Shown here: positions 1 through 11,800 of the stretch, in pieces
Layout: each line of letters begins with the position of its first letter
How positions within the stretch are numbered: position 1 is the stretch's first letter
Assembly (NCBI GenBank): GCA_003971905.1
Contig: RSEE01000001.1
Location: forward strand, 1,302,001 to 1,366,000
DNA from: Moniliella sp. 'wahieum'
Lineage: Eukaryota; Basidiomycota; Moniliellomycetes; Moniliellales; Moniliellaceae
DNA length: 64,000 nucleotides
Direction: 5' to 3'
Program-made: the position numbers and the translations under genes
The notes under the pieces: model-generated
What the model was told of the DNA's origin: nothing
The model's input: the letters and a program-made list of their open reading frames with translations, nothing else
Database searches by the model: none

Positions 1-476
1 CGCATGGAGCAACGCGTGACACGCGAGGTTATGCAGCGGCAGGCGGCGGCGCCACTACGCCACACTGGCACTGTGCCGCGTGTTGGCAGTGTTGAATCGG
101 GTGGATGCATGTGACATGTGGCATGCGACATGTGACAGGTGATGCATGATGCATGCGCAGCTGCCCTCTGGATCTGATGCATGATCATTACCTCAGCCCC
201 AGCGCTCAGCCGCCCAGCCTGCGCCCGGCGATGATCGATGATGCCGATGATGGATGATGCATTGGAGCGCCCCTGCCTGCGTTGCCCCTCGCATCGCCTC
301 CACTTGTCACCACCACGCCTCCACTTGTCACCACCACTACCACCACCACCACCATCATCATCCTCTTCTTGTAGCTCCGCTTTTCTTGTCTTGTCTCTCT
401 TCATCCCGCCTTCTCGCCGCCCACCGCGCCACTCTCATTCATCACGCCACCCGCCCAACCCCTCCTTTCCGCCACC
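1..476. other. left-edge non-coding region, upstream of BTB gene
   Basis: No gene is recognised here. The stretch holds an imperfect palindrome at 111-136 (GTGACATG ... CATGTGAC), several TGATGCATGAT-like words at 140-185, and two adjacent copies of a 21-bp unit at 296-316 and 317-337 followed by a CCACCA/CATCAT run. It probably contains the promoter and 5' leader of the gene starting at 477, which has a good start context (GCCACCATG). Confidence 0.5.
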
Positions 477-3400
477 ATGCACCCCCTTGCTCTCCCACCC
501 GACCGGCCAGGGCCAGGCCTCCTGGCCGGCCTCAGCTTCGACGCCTCCGTCGCCCACGCCGATAACGCCTGGACTGCCGACCTGGAATGTCTTCTGGCCC
601 AAGCCCGCGACCGCTTTGCCGACGTATGCTGGCGCTTTGCGCCCGCGCCTGCTTCGCCTCAATCCGGCAGCATCTGCGACACCTCTGACACCGACGATGC
701 CCAGTCCACCAAAGACGGCCACCCTGGCCCATCTCTGCCGTCAGGTCCAAACGTTGCCGACGCAGACCTTGGTTCCGGGCCGCTGATGTACGCACACAAG
801 GTATGCCAGCACCCCCCTCCCCCTCTCCGTGCGTCAGCTGACCATGTCGTCTTCGCTTGGGACGGTCTTCCAGCACTTGTGTTTGCCCGTGCCCCGCATA
901 CGTTCCAGCGCGAGTATCAGCTCTTGGCAACTCCCGTTTCCTCCTCCTCGTCCGTATCATCGCGCTCGAGTAGCCGCCTGTCTGGCACCTCGTCCACGTC
1001 CCAGGCATCTCTCCTGGCGTGCCCCCGCCCCGCCCAACGCCAGCGATTCTCCAACCTCCGTGCCAAGTTCCCACCCAGCAGCTTTGTCTTGCCCCCCTCG
1101 CTCACCACTGCCTCCTCACACACCGGTAGTGAGAGCGAGTCGGACCATGTCTCAATCTCCGGGCCGATTGTTGCCTCAGATCTAGACACCGAGTCCGACT
1201 CTGCTACTGAGTCTCGGAGTGGCGCCCCTCCCACACTCACCACGGCCGCCCAGTTGCCCCTTCTTAAGGATGAGTTCTTGGCGAAGCGCCAACAAATGAG
1301 GCCCATTCCCATTTATGGCGGAAGCTACGCACTGCTCAGGGACAGTCTCACCTACCTCTACACCGCTGACCCGGACCAAGCTGCCACGTTCGAATTCCTC
1401 TACTCGGACAATCAACTCTCTCCGTGGAGCTCTGGCACCGTCCCTGTGCTCGCCGACGGTGCTAGCGACACAGACCCCGAAAGGACAAAGGAAGCCAATC
1501 AAAGCCGGCAAAAGCTATTGGAGCGATTGAGGAGCGATTTGACGTTTGTGGCGCAGCAAGCTCTACGCTGACGTGCTCATCGTGCTCGACTCGCCCAGTG
1601 CTGGCTCTTCTAATACCTCCGTTACCAGTCACCGTGCCTCATCTTCCATTGCTAGTGCTGCAACGACAATGTCCACGCTTTCTTTGCCCATGGACATGGA
1701 GGATGAGCACGATGAGACGCTCACCTTTTCTGCCCATCGCTTTATTCTTGCCTCGCGCTCGGGCTATTTCGCTGAGCGCCTCCTGTCTCCTTCGCCTATT
1801 GGCCCAGCAGGCAGAGGGGAGGCAACTACCATTCTCCGCTTGCCTCCTCACCCCTTTTCGTCCACTGCTCTTCACTTTACCCTCGGCTTTCTCTACACGG
1901 GGAGTTTAACTTTTAGCAACCGCCATTTCGACATGGCCACTGCTTTGCAGATCTTCCACGCTGCATGTTTCCTTGATATCCCCTCCCTGCGCCGCTCGTG
2001 GCTAGCTTGGTAAGTGAGATGTTCTGCCACAAGTTTGCATGCTCGCCTCCACCCGCCACTACGCCAATCTCGTCCAAGCCCATCGCCCCGGCCCGCTGCA
2101 CACCGGAGAATCCATCCGTTTCAGCCGGCTCTGCCGTCCGCCGGGTCCGGATTCAAGAACCTGTACCTGATGCCGAGGTGCGTGGGGGCCATGCGACCGC
2201 TGTTTGAGGCGAGTGCCACGGGTATTTGCCTTTACATATACTGCAGAGAAGTGTACCTCGTGCGCTCGAGCCCGCGCCAGCGCTTCCTCGACCCACACCC
2301 ATGCTCATGCCGATGGGCGCAGGGCATCGGGTGCCGAAGTTTGCCATGTCCACCTATCGCTCCTGCGCCACGCAGCAGAGGCAGCCGTGACAGGCTCATG
2401 GTTTGGCGCGTACTGGACCAAGGACATCGGCATTCTCCCCACCGCAGTGCGTACCCGCCTCGTCAAACGGGTGACCGACCAAGTTCGCAGCCAGCCCGAA
2501 AAGGTGATCCAGACTGTTGGCCAGCTCAACCTGCTCAACCAGCGGTTGGAGCTGGCATCGGCTCAGCTTGCTCCTCAGGGCACGCGCAAAAAGCGTACAG
2601 CTTGGGTCGAGCATGTCCACTGGATGACCGAATCGGTCGAGACGACGGTACAGGACGTGCTCGCTAGCCATTTGGATAAGGTCGTCGGGTCGGAGGAGTG
2701 GCAGCGCTTCTGGCCGCCAAGGATGCCAAGGCACACGACACACTCGACAAGCTTCTTGTTCTTCTCCTCGACGGGTTGGGCGAGATGACGGCCCCGTCTG
2801 CCTTCCAAGTCCTCGCTCGACCAATGGCCAATGAAAATGCCGAGACCGAGCAGATGGACCGTCTGCAAGGCGCTCGGGGTGGAATCATTCGCTATCTCCG
2901 TCGCCGTTGGCGTGGTGCGGCGGAGCACGATGCGTTTGCCATCCTGGAGCCCTGGGCTAAGAAGGAGATTGCTCGCGCGCTCCGGGTGACCGAGGCCGAC
3001 CTGGCGCCGACGCCGCCCGAGCCAGAGCGGGAAGAGCCGACGCGCGACTCGCCTGTATGCACCCGGAGCTCGCTTCGGAGCCAAGGCGCATCTCGGATCA
3101 AAGCCGCTCCCTCGCTTCTCAATTCGTCGCACCGTCCCGGATCGCGCCCTAGCCCGTCCGCTTCCTCCCGTCTTCTCCTCGGCCGGTTGGACGAGGCCTG
3201 AGCACCACTCCACCCGTCACCGGCTCAGGGCCTCGGACTCCGACGCCCCAGCCGGCGAAGACCACCGGCCCTCGTTTGTCGCGCAACCCCGTCACGTCTC
3301 GGCCGCCTTCCAGGTCCACCTCCAGCCGCCAGAGCCTTCGCCCCAAGTCCGGCGCCGCTCCCTCGGATCTCGCCGCTGCCAGGGCCACCCCGACCACCGT

Positions 3401-4890
3401 TCGCTCGCCCCCCGCGCTGGCGACACATGGCCCTCATGCCTATCGCGTGCCAGGGCGGTCGAACAGTGTGTCAAGCAACTCGTCCAGTGCCGCTTCCAGT
3501 CGCTCCCCTTCCCTCGGAAGCACCACCAGCTCGGCTACGACTTCTTCGACCGCCACCTCCGCTTCAAGTATTCGTGTGCCGGGCCCACCTGCTACGCTAC
3601 TTCTTCTCCTCGAGCCTCTTTGCCTGTTTGCCCCCGGCCTCCCCCGCTTCGCCCCGGTTGAGCAGCGCGTCTCTGCGCAAGAAGCTTCCTTCTGCCGTCT
3701 CGACGCGATCCATTGGCACCAAGACCAAGACGCCGCTCCCCTCTCCCCGCTCCTCACTAGAGTCCAAGGCCGGAGCGGCAAGAATGGCTCTAAGGTCAGC
3801 CCTACTGTTGGCCTCAGGTCAAAGTCGCCCCACCCAGTTTGTCCGACTCCATCTCGGGCGATGAGGAGGCGACGCCGACGGCGAACCGGTGCGAAGCTGG
3901 ACCCCGCGCCAAAGCGGGGAACGTACCCCCGCACCATTCGTACCAAACGTTCGGGGGACAAGATGGACAGTTCCGACGAGGACCAACCGCAGGAGGCCAC
4001 CCCTACTGCATCCCGCACTCGTCGCTGCCCTGCCTCGGCGCAGTTGTCCCGCCAAGGATCCTTGTCTTCTTCGTTTGAGGAGACTGAGACCGAGACCGAA
4101 TCTGAGTACGGGACGGACGCGGCGTCGGCAAGTGACTGTCTCCGCCGCGGTGGCTCCCCAACTCCTCTCCGCTCAAAGCGCACCCCACCTCGGCCCGGCC
4201 CATCGCAGACATCCAAAGTGAGCAGCGCTCGGACTCGAATCGATTCTCCCTTAACCCCAGGACGGCGCGGGGCGGCGAGGAAAGACGCACCAACGACAGC
4301 CGTCTGCCCACGCCCCCGGAAGGAAACCTCCGCCCCAACCCGGTCTGGACCTCTGCCTTGCTCCAAAGGTGCAACGGGCACGATGCTCCATCAAGGTATT
4401 CCTTGTGTCGTCGCCCACCGCCACGGGCGCCGAGCGGGGTCCGCCGTTGGTTCGCCTCAAGGCTTCCGTCAAGTACCTAGGTCCTGTTGCGGGCCAGTCG
4501 GGGACCTGGGTCGGGGTGGAGCTGCTGGTCCCCATACCCCGCACATTGCGGACTTGGGCGCTGGCGATGGACGAGAGCACGGCTGACAAACGGTCTGCTC
4601 GCGCGCTCCTGGCTCCCGAGGGATGCTGGCGCGGCAAGTCGTATTTCCACCTTGGCGCTGCGCCTGACGCTATCGCCCCCCCACCCCTTCCTCTACCGCG
4701 GCGCAGGAACGCCTCAAGGCGACCCAGGCCGCGCGTGCCGCGCGCCATGCCCGCGTCCAACGGCTGCTCGCCACCTCTGCGCGCCACACCCCATCCCACA
4801 CCATCACCGACCGAGACCAAACGCGCATCGGTGGCCCATGGGGCGCTGTTTGTTCGCCCTGAAGACGTGTTATATGTCGATACAATCTAG
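477..4890 (+). CDS. BTB/POZ-domain protein with C-terminal CAP-Gly-like segment
   Basis: Start chosen at 477 because of its GCCACCATG context. Near 600-930 there is a BTB-like stretch (FADVCWRF, then YAHK and FARAPHTF). A second, clearer BTB domain lies at about 1546-2010 (LYADVLIVLD, FSAHRFILASRSGYFAERL, GFLYTGSL). From 2.4 to 3.0 kb follows a helical region (TGSWFGAYWTKDIGILP), then a long Ser/Arg/Pro-rich part. The C-terminus resembles a CAP-Gly domain: VKYLGPVAGQSGTWVGVEL near 4.46-4.53 kb, GKSYFHL, and HGALFVRPEDVLYV just before the stop at 4890. CAP-Gly domains bind microtubule-end EEY tails and BTB domains often link to Cul3 ligases, so a cytoskeletal adaptor is possible but inferred. 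The reading frame changes several times (near 1545 and 2700 among others); exon borders are unresolved. Confidence 0.7.
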
Positions 4891-5832
4891 CCGCTTCGCT
4901 GTGCCTCGTTTAGTCTCGTTTCGCCTGGCTTCGCTTCGTCTTCGTTCCCCGCCTTAACGCCCCTTAGGACAATCTGCTTTCGCTTGCGCCTCTTGCTTCC
5001 GCTCTGACCGTTAGGCCCCTCTGGCCATGGCTTTTTTTCGCCTTGGCTGCTGGCCCATCGAACATAGTGACCGACCTTATCTACCACCTTCTTGGCTGGA
5101 TGCACCTCTCAACCGTGCTGTACTCTCGATATCGAGTACGACGTGGTTCATGTCGCCAGCCCGCCTGGGACGGGCTTGCCGCTTGCCGTTGCTTGGCCCG
5201 TGGCCAAAACTTGGGACCCCGATCGCACCTCCTACTTCCGATTTTGCTCGGGTGGGTCCCCCCGTTCCAGGTGGCACGCGCACCACTCTCCTTGTATACC
5301 CCAACTCGCAGTGCCCCCCGTCTTCTTCTTCCCGCCCCTGGGCAGCTCCGGTTTTTGGATCGCTGGAAAAACAGAAGTCTCTTTCGTTAATAAACGTCTC
5401 TCTATACCCCGACTGCTTGGGCTTGGGTTGTTGTGGTTGGTTGCTCCGGCGCCGCGTTGGCGTCTACTCCCGCCCGCAGCAACTTTTACGCCGTAGATGA
5501 TGATGGATTCGGGGGAACAGGTGCGCGGGGACAACATATCTTGGGGGGGGGGGCAGCATTCGTCGGGCGCACGGTAGACGGGATATGGCACATCACCCCT
5601 GCAGCATTCGTCGTTCGGCCTGTGCCCGTCGGCCTTGACGCTGGACAAGGCTGAACACTCTGTCTCTACTATGGCTTAATCCTGTCCCCGTCTTCTTTCT
5701 TCATCAGTTGGGTCAACGCATACTGTCGTTTCTGTGGCGTTTCGTTTCCTGTCCAAGGCCCACCATCTGAGTCCATTCAAATTGAATTAGATGCGTGCAA
5801 GTCGCCAGAAAGATCCAAGGTGTTTCCCAGCT
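4891..5832. other. convergent intergenic region
   Basis: This 942-bp stretch lies between the 3' ends of the BTB gene (+) and MDN1 (-). No conserved coding sequence is seen. It contains a run of eleven G at 5543-5553. The first part is CT-rich, as expected for a 3' UTR. Confidence 0.6.
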
Positions 5833-8800
5833 TTAGTCGGCATTCACCCGCTCAGCCCATTGGCGTAGCGTTGCCGACAGAACGTCGGGCAAGGTCGAGA
5901 TGTCACGGACAATGACATAGTTCTCAAAGGGGAACGTGTTAAGGTAAGGTACCATCTTGAGGTCAAACCCGCCCGAAGCGTCCGGGGTGAAGTCCACCTT
6001 CTTCATGGTCAAAATCGACGAGGAGGCTGCGGCGGTAGGTCGCGCTTGGGACTGGGGCTCAGGCTTGGTGTCCTTGCCAGCTGAGGCAGAAGTTGAGGCC
6101 GCCATGGAGCCATCGTTTAGCGAGTCCAGCACCACAAACACACAACAATCCGGTTCTCGTTGGCACGCCGAAGTAGCGCGCGGATGCGGTCATGGTCCTG
6201 TCAAAGTGTCAGCGTTTGGGGTCTAGATGACATCGGTGGGGGGGGGGTAAAAGAATCGCAAACGTACCTCGGTCATACCATCCGACACAATGATGGCCAG
6301 TTGCCACAGTTCTGCCGCCGAGGGCGGCTGAGACGCCCGAGCTTCTTGCAGGTATGAGACGGTGGATTGGAGAAGCTTCAGCACGTCCGTTGAGCGCTGA
6401 GCAAAGGTCAGCTCCGATAGCATCCGGGCCCCTCGGCAGGGGAGAAGACGCGCTGGCCAAACCCATGGAGGATGTCCATTTGGGCCCCAAAGCGACACAC
6501 AGCCATGTCTCCGGCCTCCAGCTTAGTGAGTGCGCCTTGGAGCAGGGCAATGGTCTGAACTGCCAGGTGGGCGCTGCGCGAATGGGCCATACTCTTGCTG
6601 TCATCCACCGCAAGGAGGATCTGATACTGCCGCGCGCTGGGGCGCGTCCGCCGCAACCAAATCTTGTCCTTGGCAAAGTCACTCGCAATGAAGGGATGAT
6701 CTGGCGCATATTGAGACGCTTGCCTGTGCGGTAGTCGCCGCGCATCCGTGTGGCCAACGTGGGTGCCAGAATGAGGCGAAGCTGCTCCGACAGACGGAAC
6801 GCCAGCTCCGACGTGCGCGAGACGTACGTCTGCCACAGACCAGCAGCCTCCTCTAGGTTCCCAGGCTCCTCAGATCGGAACTCGGCATACCGTGTCTCCA
6901 GATCAAGGTCCTCCTCCGGCATCTCCTCTGCTTCAACCGTCTCGGGCTCGTCCTGGCGCTCCCCGTCGCCTTGGTCGGCAGATACAAATGTGTCTTGCCC
7001 AGGCTTGGCCTCCCCGGTGGAGGTGCCTTCGCGTTGCGCCTCCTCCGCTTCCTCTTGCTCAGCCATCTCCCGCAAGTCAGAGGTAGATAGCTCTTGCGGC
7101 TGGCCTTCCGGTTGAGTGTCATCGATACGGTGAGGGGCATCATCCTGTTCCGCATCCACGGCCATGCCCTTCAGGTTGCTCTCCTCCGTTTGCTCTGCCG
7201 CACCAACAGTTTGCATCTCGGTATCTTGATCCTCCCCAACGTGCTCCACCGCCATTGGATCGTCCCCGTCCGCGTTTACTTCATCCTCTTCAGCGTTATC
7301 GCCATTGTTGAAGATACGCTCAATGTCCCGACGGAACTCGCGCAGGGCATCGCCCAAGCTGCGTTGTTCCGGCCGCGCATCTCCCTCCTCGGCCGCCTGC
7401 TCCATGGATCCAGCATCTGCTGCACGCTGCTGCGCGCCAGACTCGCCATCTTGCTCCGTCGTCGCAGGCGCAGGGGCAGCCGTTGCATCATCTTCGGTAC
7501 CATCCGCTTCAGGCGCTCCTTCTCTTCACCTTCCTCCTCGCCTGCTGCGTCTTGAGCCATTGGGTCTTGGGCAGCATCGACAGTCTTAGAGCTGGGATCC
7601 TCACCTTGGCCCCCATCATCAGCACCATCGCCATCGTCCTTGCTTCACCCATATCCTTGGGAACGGCTTCGGCTTCGGCGTCCATACCCTCTTCTTGTTC
7701 TTCCCCGTCGAGCTGAGAATCTTCACCATTGGGCTCATGCTCGTCACCCTCATCCATCCCTTCGTCTTCGCCTGACTCCTCTTCCCTGGGCGAGCCTCCG
7801 CCTGATCACCTTCCCCATCATCTCTTGCTCGGGTTCTTGATCAGCCTCAGGGTCAACCTTGTCCGGCTCGATGGTGTTCATACCTCCTGCCCTCCTTCCT
7901 GCTCCGGCATCTTCTCGTCGTCGGCGGGCATCCCCCTCGTCCTCATCTCCCTCAGTTCCGGACTCGTCACCTTCCTCTTGATCCATGTCCAGGTCACCAG
8001 CAAGAGGGTCAATCTCGGGTGCGGACTTGCTTTGTTCGGGCTGCTTAGGATCGTCCTTCTTGTCGCCATCATCTCCATCTTCACCGTCCGCCTCATCATC
8101 TTCTCCTTGTTCTGGACCTTCCTCCTCTTGGGGCTTCTCCTCAGCGCCTTCTTCCTCACCCTTCTCTGGAACGTCTTGCGGACCAGCATTCGCATCCTCC
8201 GGCCCATCTTCTTTTGCATGGTCAAGGTTGTCCGCCTCTTCACCAGCTTGACCCTTCTCCTCCATGGTCTCTGGCTCCGGTTCATTCTCCCCAGACCACA
8301 TTGCTCGTCAATCTCCTCGTCGAGATTCTGGTCCACCTTGTCCATAGCATCATCATCTCGCCATCATCATCTTGATTATCATCATCCTCCTCGCCCTCGT
8401 CACCAAACTCGAGATTGCCCAAGTCACCGTCGAAGTCATCTTCCATCTCCTTGGCGTTCTTCTGCTTGAGTCTCCCCTTCTTGCTGTTGTTGAGGGTCAT
8501 CTTCTTGCTTTTTGAGCTCTTCAATCTGCTCGTCGTCTTTGATTTGGTCCGATATGTCCTTCGCGCCAGTACCGTCGCCCAAACCAGTACCTTCCTCGAG
8601 GTCGCCTCCTTCTTCAGCCTCATCGTCATCATCCTCGCCTTCTCCAGACTCATCCTGCTCTTGCGGGGTGCAGAAGCCTTTAGTGGTAAGGCCAAGCAAA
8701 ATGACGCCCCAGTATGCGCAAAGTGTAGGTAGCCCCGGTCCGACTTGACTAAGCCATCGAGATGCTCGAGCAACATAGTCTGGTACTCTTGCAAGAATGG

Positions 8801-11800
8801 GAGAGCCGCAAGCCACCAGCCAGCCGCAGAAGCATGCTGACGAGGAACCGTTGTTTAGGGCAGGGAAAAGGGAAGCCACCGTCGAGTCGAGGTTCAAACT
8901 CAGAGAAGATCGATTGGACCCGCTTGACATCCTGGCGCTGCAGCTGGAACCGTTTCTCCTCAGCCACTGCATTGGCTTCTGCGGTCGACTCGAGACGTTT
9001 AAGGTTCTGCGCAACGAGGATGACGGATGAGATCAACCCCGCCCCGTTGTCGCTCGGAAGGACAGGCGATGGGGGTTCGGCCAATCGGGTGGACAATCGA
9101 GCGGTACGCACACTGGCCTCCGCCCAGTCAATGACGGATGAAGCAAATGAGCGCACCAAGGGCCATGCGCTGAGCAGATTGCTCCATTGTTTGCGGCTCT
9201 GGGCGTGCAACTCGAGACCCTGCCGGATGGCTTCCATGTCTCCCTCTGCGACCACCATGACGGAAAGAACACGAGCATTGTCAACCACTGACTGGAGGCT
9301 CGCTTTTGCTTGCGCGCACCCCTTCACCAGCTCGTCAATAGCTGATAAGAGGGCGGGGCGCAGATGGGAGGGCATGAGTGCCACGTCGGCTAAAACGGGT
9401 GCTTCATGCCGCAACTGAGCTGAACTGTCGGCAAGGACCACTGCGTCACCCAGTGCAACTTCCAGATCGGCTTGGACTTTGTGCGATAGAACGAAAATCT
9501 GAGTGGCTCCGGCCTCATTGAGAGCAGCGAGGCGAGACCAACTTGCCCATAGACTCCGCTTGGTGCATCAACGCCCTACGCGAGGTGCGGTCTTGCGCAA
9601 TGTAGTCCACCAGGTTCTCGACCGTTCCGTGTGCACGCAGTAGTAGCTCTGGGGGGATATCAGGACTCCTTTTAGGCAACTGGCACGCAGCATGGGGAGG
9701 AGGGCCAAGAGACGAAGGTAGTAGCCGTCAGCCTCAGCCACCGTTTGTGGTGCGAGGTGCTGAGCAAAGTCGGGACTGATGCCAGCGTCCATGTTAGCCA
9801 TCACGCGCGCCTTATTCCCTTCATCGTCCCGGTAGAGCGAGGAGATGCCTTGGGTCCGGAGCTGCTTGAGTATCGACGTGAAAGCACGAGTCTTCTCCGT
9901 CAAGAGCGCCTTAACCAATTTCTCGTTCTTCTTGGTCATCAGCGAGGGTGTCCGAGAGCGCAAGTCTTCCGCCGTCGAACGAACTTCCTCGGCCAGTTCC
10001 GTCGCAAATTCTGAGGTGGTAGCAGTAAGGACCTTAGAAAGAGTACCGTGATGCATCCGACGGACCAGCGCGAGGCTGCGAGACAAGTCGCTCAGGACCG
10101 GCGACTCTTCAGCATGGGAGAAGTCAGCCAAAGCCTTTACCTCACCCTTGGACAGATCCGCATTGACCACCATTTTCTTCGGGGAGAGGGTCGTCACCAC
10201 AACTGGGGGTGTAACAGCCATGCGACCTGCGGCCAAAACCACATCGGCAGTCGAGTTGAGTAGTTTGCGGAAGCTGCTCACGACCTTGTGTAGTTTGCGA
10301 TGAGTCTTGTGGGCACTTTGACGCAGGCGTGGACATTAGTGTCCTTCCAGCTGGCAATCTGAGTAAACTCCCCAATCTCCTTCTCCATCTTGGATCGTTC
10401 CGCCGCCACATGGTCCTGAATGTCCTTGAGGAAAACAGTGAAGAACGCGCACGAAGTACGAAGAATATGTGCGGTAGGAAGGGCCCATGATGTTTCTTCT
10501 GCGTGACCCTTGGCCAGAGACTCGCAATGTTCGGCCAAAGCGGAGAGCAGGGCCAAACGGCCCTCATACTCACCCAGCGGGGATGATCGCATAAACTGAT
10601 CGAGCAACCCGAGGAGTTCGAGATAGTGAGGCAACACTACCGATGAGTCCTCGCCCGCAACCACACGCCAAGAAGCCGACACTGCAGCCGAATAAAGCGG
10701 GAAAAAGTGGGCCTTGCTACGTTACGGTGGCTGACGACTTGGAGGTCAAGAAGATGTTGCCACGAGTGAAGCTCCATCCTCCGCCAGCGGATGATGGCGG
10801 CCGTGATCGCCTCCCGGTGGGGGCGGATGGTGGTCTCCGAGCTGGCATACCCTTCCCAATCGTCTGATTGTTCAAGTAGCTGTTCGAACGCCCCCATGAG
10901 TCGTGGCACGGGGCTAGCCGAGTGCATGGCCAAAATGGACTCGCATCGATCCGCCAGGTGACGGAGAGCCTCCTGCTCAGGCCACTCGGCCACCAGCTCC
11001 TGGAGGCGAGCGAGGAGCTTGGTCGTGATACCAATCGCCAGTTCAACCTCGGCGGGGTCGACATCGTGGTAAAAGTCCTGGATCTTGGCTGATGCTTGAG
11101 GAGGACCGGACAAAGCAATGAGCATTTGGTGAGCGCCCAGTTGGTCGACCGTGTCGTCCAAACGAGCATAACTGTCCGACAGCCATCGACGGACGAACCC
11201 GCCCGGATGGTGTCATACAGACATATGCTTCAGCTGCTCCGGAAGAGAGAAGCAGAGAGCAGGCCAGGAGAGCATTCTCGTCCGTCAAGAGCGTCTTACC
11301 CGCCCTTTGTAGGCTGCACTGGTTCCGGCTCTTTTCTTCGTCGTCGTACGTCGGGAACAAGCTGAGGAACTCTTCCTCTTCAAGCTCCTCATCGTCTTTG
11401 AACACAACAGTCTCGGTCTTGCTCTTAAAGATGCTAGTCTCCTCTTCCTTGGCACGAGCCCGAGCCTCAATCTGTTGACGGTGGGTCTCCGCTAGGCTTT
11501 CCAGAATGTCCCGGGTCGATCGGGCAGCCGCCTCAGCAGTTACCACCTCACCACAGCCACCAACACGTTCTTGGCTGCAAGGTGAACAAGAAGGAGTTGG
11601 GTGTCGCGCGGCGAGTTGACCTTGCGAGGGCGCCCAGTTTCCGTAATCAGCTGAGCCGACACAGGAGAAGAGGGCGATAGCAGCGCTGCAAAGGTCCGAT
11701 CCGGGGGTGACAATGCCTCTGTGGCACCCGAAATAACACTGGCTCGGACAGCCTGGAATCCGAATGCAAGCAAGTCCAGGGAAGGTGAGGGGGGCGATCA

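Noticed and set aside
7729-8469. Hydrophobic open frame on the + strand
   Set aside because: It is the antisense shadow of the Glu/Asp-rich region of midasin; GAG/GAC codons read backwards give Leu/Phe/Val.
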